Source: UBA7672 sp031419455 | Lineage (GTDB): Bacteria; Pseudomonadota; Alphaproteobacteria; Caulobacterales; Hyphomonadaceae | Length of the DNA: 27,647 nucleotides | Reading direction: 5' to 3' | NCBI GenBank assembly: GCA_031419455.1 | Contig: JANOKS010000140.1 | Span: forward strand, 1 to 27,647 | The notes under the pieces: model-generated | What the model saw: the letters and a program-made list of their open reading frames with translations, nothing else | Database searches by the model: none | Told to the model about the DNA's origin: nothing | In this document: in pieces, positions 16,886 through 25,541 of the stretch | How the letters are laid out: every line of letters starts with the position of its first letter | How positions within the stretch are numbered: position 1 is the first letter of the stretch | Translations under genes and position numbers: made by a program

Positions 16886-18418
16886 TCAGCAGGCCTCCTC
16901 GCCGATCAGCGGGCTGCAGGTCCAACCTTGGTACCAGGTGTTGTTGCTTGCGCTCACCGCGCCAATGTTGGCCGGCGTCGCGAGGAAGGTCGATCCCGGC
17001 AGGTTGGCGATCGGCTGCGGCGTCACGCCATTCTCGTTGGCGCCGTTGACGAAAGCAGCCGTGCTGGGGCTCGTCGAGCCGCCGGTGCGCGTGACCAACG
17101 TGTTGGCGCCGTTCGCCGTGTTGCCGGTTCCGGCGTTGAAGCGCGCAGCTTCGTCATCGGCGTCGGCGTTGAACGCTGTCGGGCAGGACATGAACACGCC
17201 GTTGAAGGTTGGCGCCGCCGTGAAGGTGTTGGCGTCGTCGAGGTCGAGGCAGACCGCCGGATCGAACGCCACCGAGTTGAATAGACGCAGGCCGTTGCCC
17301 GAGTTCACCACGATCGCGTCGCCGCCGCTCGCGCGCGCCACGATGGTTGCGTTCGAGATGTAGGGCGTCGTGTTGAGCGTGAAGGCGGCCGTCGGCTGTC
17401 CGGCCGGAGGAGTCTGGGCGGTGGCGTTGCCGGCGGACGAGAACTCGAATCCGCGGTCGCCGCCCGCCGTGCGCTGCACGATCAGCAGGTTCTGCACCGC
17501 GCCGCGCCAGCCCGTATCGACGTCGAGGCTATCGTCGTCATTGCCGGTCAGCACGATGTTGCGCAGGTTGACCGTGCCGCCGAAGATTTCGATGCCGTCA
17601 TCCGAAGAATTGTGGACCTGCACGTTCTCGACGACCGTTCCGGTTCCCACCCCGGCCAGCGTGATGCCGTTCAACTCGTTGTTGGGCAGGATTTCGACGC
17701 CCGAGTGCTGGACGCGGACATGGCTCAGGCGGCCGGAGTTGTCGGCCGGCGTGTTGCCGCCGTATTGGGCGTTGGCGCCTTCGACCTGGCTGGTGCAGCC
17801 GATGTTCGGCGGAACCAGAACACCCGTACAGACCGAAATCGGCGCGCGGCCGAGGACCAGCAGGCCGCCCCACTGGCCGATCGAGTTCTCGGTGTTGCCG
17901 CCTTCCACGCTCTGGCGGCTTGTGAAGATGATCGGTTGGGCGGCAGAGCCGATGGCGCTGATGCGCGAGCCGCGGTTCACCAGCAGGTAGTCCAGCGTGC
18001 CCGAGCCGAAGACCGTCACGCCCGGGTCGATCGACAGGATGCCCTGCGCGCCGCCGGCGAGCGGTGCGGCTGGATCGGCGCCGAGATCGATGCCGACATC
18101 GGTGCGGCCGGAAAGTGAGTAGATGGTGCCCGCACGCAGCGGGATGTTCAGCGTGCCCGTGATCACGGCCGGCAGCTGGCAGTTGCGCTGGCTGGCGACA
18201 ACGCCGGCATTGATGAAGCCCGTCGGGCAGTCAGCAGCCGGACCAGTGGGCGGTGAGGGCGGCGGCGGTGCTGCGGGCGGCGGCGGCGCCACCGGCGGCG
18301 AAGGCACAAACACCCCCTCCCCAGGCGACGCGACCCCGTCAGAACCGGAACAGGCGGCGACACCGGTCGCGGCAAGGGCGGCCAGCAGGGCGGCGCGCAC
18401 AGCAATCTTCGATGACAT
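16886..18418 (-). CDS. beta-helix-like outer-membrane or surface lipoprotein, ElpS-like by context
   Basis: This 510-residue protein begins with a lipoprotein signal (MSSKIAVRAALLAALAATGVAAC); lipobox GVAAC puts the lipidated Cys at residue 23, followed by Ser, which does not signal inner-membrane retention. A Pro-rich linker (about 34-58) connects to a repetitive Gly/Asn/Val-rich domain to the end with GQWGGLLVLGRAP, LNGITLAGVGTGTVVENVQVHNSSDDGIEIFGG and NLRNIVLTGNDDDSLDVDTG, a right-handed beta-helix pattern. Several cysteines may form disulfides. The order lipoprotein, TonB receptor, gspC matches, as I recall it, the Caulobacter crescentus locus encoding ElpS, a phosphate-starvation lipoprotein exported by type II secretion; I could not verify the homology. 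AAGGGA lies 7 bases before the ATG, and a strong Pho box lies 101 bp upstream. Confidence 0.85.
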   Translation of the reverse strand: MSSKIAVRAALLAALAATGVAACSGSDGVASPGEGVFVPSPPVAPPPPAAPPPPSPPTGPAADCPTGFINAGVVASQRNCQLPAVITGTLNIPLRAGTIYSLSGRTDVGIDLGADPAAPLAGGAQGILSIDPGVTVFGSGTLDYLLVNRGSRISAIGSAAQPIIFTSRQSVEGGNTENSIGQWGGLLVLGRAPISVCTGVLVPPNIGCTSQVEGANAQYGGNTPADNSGRLSHVRVQHSGVEILPNNELNGITLAGVGTGTVVENVQVHNSSDDGIEIFGGTVNLRNIVLTGNDDDSLDVDTGWRGAVQNLLIVQRTAGGDRGFEFSSAGNATAQTPPAGQPTAAFTLNTTPYISNATIVARASGGDAIVVNSGNGLRLFNSVAFDPAVCLDLDDANTFTAAPTFNGVFMSCPTAFNADADDEAARFNAGTGNTANGANTLVTRTGGSTSPSTAAFVNGANENGVTPQPIANLPGSTFLATPANIGAVSASNNTWYQGWTCSPLIGEEAC

Positions 18419-18518
18419 TCTGGATTCCCTTGAGCTCGACCGGGGCCGATTTGCGGAGAGCGCCGAGGATTTTCTCGACTGGCGCCCGCCTTCCCCATGA
18501 GCCGGTTAACGGTCCAGC

Positions 18519-18547
18519 ATGACAGTCACCCGACAGTTGGATGACAG
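18519..18547 (-). promoter_or_regulatory. three-repeat PhoB box upstream of the lipoprotein gene
   Basis: Reading the minus strand, CTGTCAT, CTGTCGG and CTGTCAT are each separated by exactly four bases (CCAA and GTGA), an 11-base period that matches tandem PhoB binding sites. The array is 101 bp upstream of the lipoprotein ATG. A weak GTTAAC at 18505-18510 lies 8 bp downstream of the array and could act as the -10 element, with PhoB replacing a -35 contact. The repeats and phasing are seen directly; the regulator is inferred from the known PhoB consensus. Confidence 0.75.
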
Positions 18548-18605
18548 TTTGGATTCGTAGCGCGGCAATCGGCCGGCGTTGCCCGAACGCCTCACAAAGC
18601 TCGCG

Positions 18606-18634
18606 CTGTCACATTGCAATCATATGACGGTCAC
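18606..18634 (+). promoter_or_regulatory. weaker three-repeat Pho-like array, opposite orientation
   Basis: On the plus strand CTGTCAC, CAATCAT and CGGTCAC follow each other with four-base spacers, again an 11-base period, though the middle unit is poor. No plus-strand gene follows. It lies 59 bp from the stronger array and could be an auxiliary site for the same regulator, or chance. Confidence 0.25.
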
Positions 18635-18656
18635 GGAGGCGTGCTCGCTTGGCGCG

Positions 18657-19556
18657 TCACGGGCCAGCGGCGTCATCTTGCTTGAGCGGCACGACATCGA
18701 CCGCCTGCTTGCTTTTCTGGCCGCCAGCCGTTCGCACCACGCCGCGCACGGGCGCCACGTCACCATAGTCGCGGCCACAGGCGACGATGATGTGCTGGTC
18801 GCCCACGCGCACGCCATTGGTGGGATCGTAGTCGATCCATCCCATCTCCGGCCCGCACCAGGCCCGCACCCAGGCGTGCATCGCATCCGCACCCTCGAGC
18901 CACGGCTGGCCCTTGGGCGGGATGGTGCGCAGGAAGCCGCTGACATAGGCCGCCGGCACGCCGATGCTTCGCAGGCAGGCGATCATGATGTGCGTGAAGT
19001 CCTGGCACACGCCGCGGCGCCGCGCGAAAGCTTCCTCCGGCGGCGTATCGACCTGCGTTGAACCCGGCTCGAATGTCATGTCGCGATCGATCGCCCGTCC
19101 GATCGTCTCGACAGCCTCAAGCGCTGTCATCGTCCCCGCATCGATCTGCGCGAGCGCATAGTCACGAAACACCTTCTGGACGCGCACCCGCGGGCTGTTG
19201 GCCAGGAAATGATGCGGCGAGTCACCCTCCAGCGAGCGTATCTCGCTCAGCGCCCCGGCAAGTTGTGCAAGAGAGCGCGAGCAATCATCCAGCGCCAGCG
19301 CCGGATTCCGCTCGACGCGCGCGCGCAGCCGGAACTCGACCGCCTTGTGCGGCGCATGAAATGCAACCTCGACCACAGTATTGCCGTAGAAATCCGTCCG
19401 CGCGGCGCGCTCGTCGGGCTCGGGTGTGATGTCCAGCAGCGACGTGATGGCGCGCTGCCCGTCGAGCCCTGCCGGCGTCATGTAGAGCACATGTCGCCCG
19501 CCTGCCGCCGGCGTCGTGTAGGTATAATGAATGCGAAGGCCGATATCGTAGAGCAT
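18657..19556 (-). CDS. transglutaminase-like cysteine peptidase family protein
   Basis: This 299-residue protein has the bacterial transglutaminase-like N-terminal beta domain (about 1-90, opening LRIHYTYTTPAAGG, with TDFYGNTV) and a papain-fold transglutaminase core. The catalytic triad is visible: Cys184 in RGVCQDFTH, His227 in DAMHAWVRAW and Asp244 in IDYDPTNG. Such proteins act as peptidases, amidases or acyl transferases; cytoplasmic location is likely because there is no signal peptide. It starts 2 bp after the stop of the ATP-grasp/alpha-E gene, so the two are very probably co-transcribed and translationally linked. A gap of about 240 bp with Pho-like sites separates it from the lipoprotein gene downstream. 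Confidence 0.93.
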   Translation of the reverse strand: MLYDIGLRIHYTYTTPAAGGRHVLYMTPAGLDGQRAITSLLDITPEPDERAARTDFYGNTVVEVAFHAPHKAVEFRLRARVERNPALALDDCSRSLAQLAGALSEIRSLEGDSPHHFLANSPRVRVQKVFRDYALAQIDAGTMTALEAVETIGRAIDRDMTFEPGSTQVDTPPEEAFARRRGVCQDFTHIMIACLRSIGVPAAYVSGFLRTIPPKGQPWLEGADAMHAWVRAWCGPEMGWIDYDPTNGVRVGDQHIIVACGRDYGDVAPVRGVVRTAGGQKSKQAVDVVPLKQDDAAGP

Positions 19557-19558
19557 GG

Positions 19559-21955
19559 CTATCTCAGATACGCCTTGGTCAGCAGGTCGGACACCACGCC
19601 AAGGTCGTCGCGAATGGCCAGCAGCGCCCCCGTGTCCAGCGATTCCGGCGTCTTCACCGCAACATCGGCATGAAGCTTCATGATCGCCCGCGACAGCTGC
19701 GACATCTGGCCATGCTCACGCGCCCCAGGCAACACAGCCACATGCTGCTTCAGCTCGTTCAGCTGATAGTGGATCGAGCGCGGATTGTCCGCATCGCACC
19801 CGAGCAGGTCCACCACCGTCGCGCGGCTGCTCGCCACCGCGAACAGCCTCCGGTGCGTCAGCGCGCTGTCGCCAACCTCCACCGCAAAATCAAATGCGCC
19901 TTCCGGCGCCGCATCGTCCGCAAACCAGGCCAGCATGCCCGCCAGCATCGCCGCGCGCTCCAGCGAGCGCCCGAGCGACAGAAACCTCCATCCATCGAAG
20001 CGGTACATGTTGTCGTGCACGAGGCCCGAGAAGCCCGTGATCTGTCGCAACAAAAGACCCAGCGCCCGCGCTGTCGCATAGCCCGGCGCAATGCTCGACA
20101 GTTCCAGCCGTGCGCTCTCCGACAGTTCGTTCAGCGCTGTCCAGCCGTCGATCGAGAACCGATCGCGCACCTGGCTCGCGCTTGCCGTCGCCGCGGCAAT
20201 CGCCGTGCGAAGATCCTTCGTGACTTTTTTCGCCGGATCGGCGCCAAAGAAGCCGGGGTACTCCGCCGCATGCTTCAGCAGCGGGGTATCGGCGCGCCCG
20301 CTCTCCGCCAGCCGCACATGCCAGGCGCGCAGCAGGCGAATGAGGCCCTCGGCCCGCTCCACATAGCGGCCCATCCAGAACAGGTTGTCCGCCGCCCGGC
20401 TTGGCAGCGCGCTCTGGCGCATCCGCCTGTAGGGCGCAGCGGGCGAGGGCAGCAGCGTCTCGTTGCGCACCGGCTTGTCGGACACCACCCAGACATCCGC
20501 GACAGACCCGCCGCGCTGCATCGCGATTGCCGTCGCATCCTGCGTCCGCCCGATGCGCGCATAACCGCCCGGCATCACGCGCCAGCCGCGCGACGTGCGC
20601 GCGAGGAAGACGCGCAGGCTCATCGGCCGTGGCGTCAGCAGCCCATCGCTCAGCACCGGCGCAGTCGACAGCGTCACCGCTTCCTGACCCACCAGCATCG
20701 GCCCACGCGCATCCAGCATGTCGGACACGCCGCCCTTTTGCGCCCCCAGCGTCGCGCCGAGCGAGGTCTTGTCCTCGCTGTCGAACAGCATGCGTGTCGA
20801 CAACGCCTCGCCGATCATCATGCGATCCGCATGCGCCCGCACATGCGCGCGCTCGGCTTCCTGACCGCACCACCACGTCGCGATGTTCGGGAGCTTCAGC
20901 GGTTCATCCAGCAGCGCCTGCGCAAGCTTCGGCATGAACGCCAGCAGCGCGCGCATCTCCAGAATACCCGAGCCCAGCGCGTTTACCATCGCCAGATGCC
21001 CACGCCTTATCGTATCGACCAGGCCGGGCACGCCAAGGCGCGAACGCTCGTCCAGTTCCAGCGGATCGGAATAGGACGCGTCGATCCTGCGCCACAGCAC
21101 GCTCACCGGCTCCAGCCCCGCAATCGTGCGCACCATCAACTGCCCGTTCTTCACGGTGAGGTCTTCGCCCTCCAGAAGCATGAAGCCGAGATAGCGCGCG
21201 ATATAGGCGTGCTCGAAATAGGTGTCGTTGAGCAACCCCGGCGTGAGAATCCCGACGCGGCTTTCCGTGTCGCCGCGCAGATCGTTCATCGTGTCGCGGA
21301 AGGCGCGGAAGAACCCCGCCAGTCGCTGCACATTCGCTTCGGCATAGTGGTCCGGAAAAATCCGAGCCGTCGCGACGCGGTTTTCCAGCGCGAAGCCCGC
21401 GCCAGACGGCGCCTGCACCCGATCGCCCAGCACCCACCATTGCCCGTCCGGCCCGCGTCCGATCTCGAACGCGATGAATTGCAGGAACTGTCCCGACCGC
21501 GGCCGCACGCCCACCAGCGGCCGCAGCCATTCCGGCGACATGCCCACGAGAGACGCCGGCAGGTGTCCTTCTGTGACGAGCCGCTGCTCGCCATAAAGGT
21601 CCGCTGCAATCAGCTCCAGCAGTTCCGCGCGCTGGATCAGCCCCTCTGAAATCGTCTTCCATTCGCTCTCATGGATCAGCACGGGCAGGTGACTCAGTGG
21701 CCAGGCGCGCTCGGTTGATTCATCCCCGTACTGCCGGAAGAACACCCCCGCATCGCGCAGGTACTGGTCGCCTTGGTCAACACGCCGCGCGAGTTCTTCC
21801 GGCGTCATCTTCGACAGGTAGTCGATGAAAGGTCGCCACACCGGGCGCACATTCCCCGCGGCGTCCACTAGCTCGTCAGCGACGCCCGGCAGGGGTCGAT
21901 AGCCAGCGAGCAGTCGCAAAGCGGAATCCTTGATGGGTTGTGTTGCCGCCGACAC
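19559..21955 (-). CDS. fused circularly permuted type 2 ATP-grasp / alpha-E protein
   Basis: This 798-residue protein joins two families often encoded by neighbouring genes. Residues about 15-510 are a circularly permuted ATP-grasp ligase: LLAGYRPLPGVADELVDAAGNVRP at the start, and ILTPGLLNDTYFEHAYIARYLGF...LLEGEDL at about 236-266, the family's ATP-binding core. Residues about 517-798 are an alpha-E (DUF403) helical domain starting SRAADNLFWMGRYVERAE. ATP-grasp members form amide bonds from a carboxylate and an amine; the substrate here is unknown. I chose GTG at 21953-21955, preceded by GAGGAG a few bases upstream, because the longer frame reads through an inverted-repeat element. Located between two transglutaminase genes, as in known clusters of this type. 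Confidence 0.93.
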   Translation of the reverse strand: MSAATQPIKDSALRLLAGYRPLPGVADELVDAAGNVRPVWRPFIDYLSKMTPEELARRVDQGDQYLRDAGVFFRQYGDESTERAWPLSHLPVLIHESEWKTISEGLIQRAELLELIAADLYGEQRLVTEGHLPASLVGMSPEWLRPLVGVRPRSGQFLQFIAFEIGRGPDGQWWVLGDRVQAPSGAGFALENRVATARIFPDHYAEANVQRLAGFFRAFRDTMNDLRGDTESRVGILTPGLLNDTYFEHAYIARYLGFMLLEGEDLTVKNGQLMVRTIAGLEPVSVLWRRIDASYSDPLELDERSRLGVPGLVDTIRRGHLAMVNALGSGILEMRALLAFMPKLAQALLDEPLKLPNIATWWCGQEAERAHVRAHADRMMIGEALSTRMLFDSEDKTSLGATLGAQKGGVSDMLDARGPMLVGQEAVTLSTAPVLSDGLLTPRPMSLRVFLARTSRGWRVMPGGYARIGRTQDATAIAMQRGGSVADVWVVSDKPVRNETLLPSPAAPYRRMRQSALPSRAADNLFWMGRYVERAEGLIRLLRAWHVRLAESGRADTPLLKHAAEYPGFFGADPAKKVTKDLRTAIAAATASASQVRDRFSIDGWTALNELSESARLELSSIAPGYATARALGLLLRQITGFSGLVHDNMYRFDGWRFLSLGRSLERAAMLAGMLAWFADDAAPEGAFDFAVEVGDSALTHRRLFAVASSRATVVDLLGCDADNPRSIHYQLNELKQHVAVLPGAREHGQMSQLSRAIMKLHADVAVKTPESLDTGALLAIRDDLGVVSDLLTKAYLR

Positions 21956-21968
21956 CTGTCTCCTCAGA

Positions 21969-22089
21969 CCTTCCCCACCTGTCCTCCCCGTAAACGGGGA
22001 GGAACCTTGCCGAACCACCGTCCTTCGCTGTCAGGTAAGCTGGCGCAGCGAGGTCCCTCCCCACTTGTGGGGAGGACAGGAGGGGAAGG
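21969..22089. repeat. 121-bp REPIN-like element with 21-bp inverted ends
   Basis: The terminal arms (21969-21989 and 22069-22089) are inverted complements at 20 of 21 positions. Each end also carries its own small hairpin: CTCCCC...GGGGAG at 21984-22001 and CTCCCC...GGGGAG at 22057-22074. The element fills the gap between the DUF2126 gene stop and the ribosome binding site of the ATP-grasp gene. The layout fits paired REP sequences (REPIN/BIME-like) or a tiny MITE; no obvious target duplication was identified. Confidence 0.8.
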
Positions 22090-22103
22090 CAACGGCTTTG
22101 TCC

Positions 22104-25100
22104 TCACACCCCCGGCGTCCGCCGCAGATCCAGCGTGTGCGGGAATTCCGGATGCGGCGTCTCGACGCCCAGCTGATACCCGCCCGGCGAATGCCCATGT
22201 CCCTCGAACCGGGAGAGCCGCCGCGCCTCCGCCTCGTTGCCGTTGACGGGGAAAGTGTCGTAGCTGCGCCCTCCCGGATGGGCGACATGATAGACGCACC
22301 CGCCGATCGCGCGTCCCGTCCAGTCGTCGAAGATATCGAACACCAGCGGCACGTTGGTCGGCAGCACTGGGTGCAGCGACAGCGGCGGTTTCCAGGCCTT
22401 GTAGCGCACACCCGCAACCGCCTCGCCATTGCCGGTATGAATCAGCGGCGCCGGCCTCCGGTTCACCGCCACGCGATAGCGCTCCGTGTTCGCCGCCGTC
22501 AGCTTCACCTGCACGCGCTCGGCGGATGAATCCGCATAACGCACCGTGCCGCCGATCGCGCCGGTCTCGCCCAGCACATGCCACGGCTCCAGCGCCTGCC
22601 GCACTTCCAGCTTGACGCCCTCGACCTCGATCTCGCCGCAGAACGGGAAGCGGAATTCCAGCTGCGCCTCGAACCACTCCGGCCGCAGGTCGAACCCATG
22701 CGCCGACAGATCGCGCAGCAAGTCGAGGAAATCCTGCCAGACAAAATGCGGCAGCATGAACCTGTCGTGCAGGGTCGTCCCCCACCGCACGAGATTGCCC
22801 GTGATCGGCGACTGCCACAGCCGCGCGATGATCGCCCGCACCAGAACTTGCTGCGCCAGACTCATCCGCGCATCCGGCGGCATCTCGAAGCCGCGAAACT
22901 CCACTAGCCCCAGCCGCCCCGTCGGTCCATCGGGCGAGAACAGCTTGTCGATGCAGATTTCCGTGCGGTGCGTATTGCCCGACACATCGACCAGCAGGTT
23001 GCGCAACAGCCGGTCCACCAGCCAAGGCGGCGTGTAGGCGTCGCCGCCCGCCCCGCCGCCGGGCGAATGGATCTGCGACAGCGCAATCTCGAGTTCATAC
23101 AGCCCATCATGCCGCGCCTCGTCGATGCGCGGCGCCTGGCTCGTCGGTCCGATGAACATGCCCGAAAACAGATACGACAGCGACGGCCGCTTCTGCCACA
23201 GCAGCAGCAGGCTCTTCAGCACGTCCGGCCGCCGCAGAAACGGCGAGTCCATCGGCGTCGCCCCGCCGACCACCACATGGTTGCCGCCGCCCGTGCCCGT
23301 GTGCCGACCGTCGATCATGAACTTGTCGCAGCCGAGCCGGCACTCACGTGCCTCGTCATACAGCGTCTGCGTATTCTCCACGCACTCGCGCCAGCTCGCC
23401 GCCGGATGCACATTGACCTCGATCACGCCCGGATCAGGCGTCACCCGCATCACATTCATCCGCGGATCATGCGGCGGCGCATAGCCCTCGATATGCACCG
23501 GAATGCCCAGCGCCTTCGCGGCAGCTTCCGCCGCCGCGACCAGCTCCAGGTAATCCTCGATCCGCTCCACCGGCGGCATGAACACGCACAACCGTCCGTC
23601 CCGCGCCTCCACTGACATCGCCGTGCGTACCGAACCCGCAACCTCCGAGAACGACTGCTCCTGAACCTGCTGCCGCCCGCCTTCGCTCGCTGTAAACTGC
23701 GCCCGCGCCTGTTCAGCCGGCGCATTGCCTTGCAGGGCGTAGCCTTGCGACGTGCCGATGAAAGCCGCGTAGTCCGGCAACGGACCGCGCTCTTCACTCG
23801 GGTCAGCCGGAATCACATGTGGATACTGGGCAGGTGGAATCCACGTCAGCGACTCCAGTGGCAAGCGATAGCCGACCGGGCTGTCGCCCGGCGCGAGGAA
23901 CATGTGCCCCCGCCGCAGCTTCCACTTCTCTGACTTCCAACGCCCCTTGGTCGCAACACGACCCGGCGGCGGCGTCGCAGCCTTCTTCGCCGAGCCCTTC
24001 CCAACCTTCTGCGACGCCGGCGCCTTCGCCTGCCAGCGCTGGATCGGCAGCACGTATCCGCTTGGCTCGGTCAGCCCGCGGCCAAACACGCGCGCGATCC
24101 GCGTGCGCTCCTCCACGTCCTTCAGCTTGGAATTCTCCGGCGTCACATTCTCCGGCAGATTGCCCTCCTTCAGAATCCAGTTCGCCGGGTCCTCGTAAGC
24201 GGGGATCACCATTTCCGCGCCGACGCCCAGTTCCTCCGCCATCGCCTGCAGCAGCTGTTCCGCCTCGACCTTCGTCGCTTTCCCGTCTCCATTCTCGCCA
24301 GCAACAAGTTCGGGATCATGCCAGATCGGCTTCCCGTCGCGCCGCCAGTAGAGCGAGAACGTCCACCGCGGCAGAGTCTCTCCGGGATACCACTTGCCCT
24401 GCCCATAGTGCAGGAACCCGCCCGGCGCGAAGCGGTCGCGCAGCCGCTGGATCAGCTGGTCCGCCAGCTTGCGCTTGGTCGGCCCATCCGCGCCGGTGTT
24501 CCACTCATCGCCCTCAAAGTCGTCGATCGAGACGAATGTCGGCTCCCCGCCCATGGTCAGGCGCACATCGCCCGCCTTCAGCACGGCATCCACCTTCTCG
24601 CCCAGCGCATCGAGCGCCGCCCAGCTCTCGTCCGAAAACGGCTTGGTGATGCGCGGATGTTCCGCCACGCGCTTCACCGTCATCGCGAAGTCGAACGTCA
24701 CGTTCGCAAAGCCGGAATACCCGCCCGAGATCGGGGCCGCGTTGGAATAGTGCGGCGTCGCCGACAGCGGAATGTGGCTCTCGCCCGTCAACAGCCCCGA
24801 TGTCGGATCAAGCCCGATCCATCCCGCTCCCGGCAGGTAGACCTCGCACCAGGCATGCAGGTCGGTGAAATCCACGCTCGTCCCCGGCGGCCCGTCGAGC
24901 GCCACAAGGTCCGGCTTCAGCTGGATCAGGTAGCCCGACACGAACCGCGCCGCGAGCCCGAGATTCCGCGCCGCCTGCACCAGAAGCCAGCTCGAATCGC
25001 GGCACGATCCCTTGCCGCTTGCGAACGTCTCCTCAGGCGTCTGCACGCCCGGCTCCATGCGGATGACATAGCCCACCGCCCGCGCCACAGCGGCGTTCAG

Positions 25101-25541
25101 CATCACGATGAAGTCGACCGTACGCAGCCTGTCCTTGGGAATGCCGGCGAGGAACTGTTTGAGATGCGGCCCCACCGGATCGACATGGCGATAGATCGTC
25201 AGGTCGTCCGCGATGTCCGCCGGATAGTCGAACGGCCAGGTCTCCGCGCTCGGCTCCACGAAGAAGTCGAACGGGTTGTAGACCGTCATGTCGGCGACGA
25301 GATCGACCTCGATCTTCAGCTCGCGCACCGGCTCGGGAAACACATACCGCGCCAGCCAGTTGCCATACGGGTCCTGCTGGTAGTTCACGAAATGCTTGTC
25401 GGGCGAGACCTTCAGCGAGTGAGAAATCACCCGCGTCCGCGAATGCGGGGCAGGGCGCAGCCGGATGACCTGCGGCCCCATCACGACCGGCTGGTCGTAT
25501 TTGTAGTGAGTGAGGTGATAAATCGCGGCCTTGATCGACAT
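22104..25541 (-). CDS. transglutaminase-DUF2126 fusion protein
   Basis: This 1145-residue protein starts with a transglutaminase-like half. It opens MSIKAAIYHLTHYKYDQPV and has Cys180 in GKGSCRDSSW, His229 in DLHAWCEVY and Asp245 in GLDPTSGL as catalytic triad. From about residue 330 the large DUF2126 domain follows (VRLTMGGEPTFVSIDDFEGDEWN; TVGKWYPGE-like GQGKWYPGETLPRW; DKFMIDGRHTGTGGGNHVVVGG; RPSLSYLFSGMFIGPTSQAPR), ending in a beta-rich tail. A Lys/Ala/Pro-rich linker interrupts the middle (ASQKVGKGSAKKAATPPPG). The start is the ATG at 25539-25541, where homologous proteins usually begin; an ATG at 25607 is possible but adds an unlike stretch. This is the first gene of the three-gene cluster, probably cytoplasmic. 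Confidence 0.94.
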   Translation of the reverse strand: MSIKAAIYHLTHYKYDQPVVMGPQVIRLRPAPHSRTRVISHSLKVSPDKHFVNYQQDPYGNWLARYVFPEPVRELKIEVDLVADMTVYNPFDFFVEPSAETWPFDYPADIADDLTIYRHVDPVGPHLKQFLAGIPKDRLRTVDFIVMLNAAVARAVGYVIRMEPGVQTPEETFASGKGSCRDSSWLLVQAARNLGLAARFVSGYLIQLKPDLVALDGPPGTSVDFTDLHAWCEVYLPGAGWIGLDPTSGLLTGESHIPLSATPHYSNAAPISGGYSGFANVTFDFAMTVKRVAEHPRITKPFSDESWAALDALGEKVDAVLKAGDVRLTMGGEPTFVSIDDFEGDEWNTGADGPTKRKLADQLIQRLRDRFAPGGFLHYGQGKWYPGETLPRWTFSLYWRRDGKPIWHDPELVAGENGDGKATKVEAEQLLQAMAEELGVGAEMVIPAYEDPANWILKEGNLPENVTPENSKLKDVEERTRIARVFGRGLTEPSGYVLPIQRWQAKAPASQKVGKGSAKKAATPPPGRVATKGRWKSEKWKLRRGHMFLAPGDSPVGYRLPLESLTWIPPAQYPHVIPADPSEERGPLPDYAAFIGTSQGYALQGNAPAEQARAQFTASEGGRQQVQEQSFSEVAGSVRTAMSVEARDGRLCVFMPPVERIEDYLELVAAAEAAAKALGIPVHIEGYAPPHDPRMNVMRVTPDPGVIEVNVHPAASWRECVENTQTLYDEARECRLGCDKFMIDGRHTGTGGGNHVVVGGATPMDSPFLRRPDVLKSLLLLWQKRPSLSYLFSGMFIGPTSQAPRIDEARHDGLYELEIALSQIHSPGGGAGGDAYTPPWLVDRLLRNLLVDVSGNTHRTEICIDKLFSPDGPTGRLGLVEFRGFEMPPDARMSLAQQVLVRAIIARLWQSPITGNLVRWGTTLHDRFMLPHFVWQDFLDLLRDLSAHGFDLRPEWFEAQLEFRFPFCGEIEVEGVKLEVRQALEPWHVLGETGAIGGTVRYADSSAERVQVKLTAANTERYRVAVNRRPAPLIHTGNGEAVAGVRYKAWKPPLSLHPVLPTNVPLVFDIFDDWTGRAIGGCVYHVAHPGGRSYDTFPVNGNEAEARRLSRFEGHGHSPGGYQLGVETPHPEFPHTLDLRRTPGV

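Noticed and set aside
19670..21649. Long plus-strand open frame (659 codons) opposite the ATP-grasp/alpha-E gene
   Set aside because: Arg/His/Gln-rich composition is that of an antisense shadow in GC-rich DNA; the minus strand has clear family motifs throughout.
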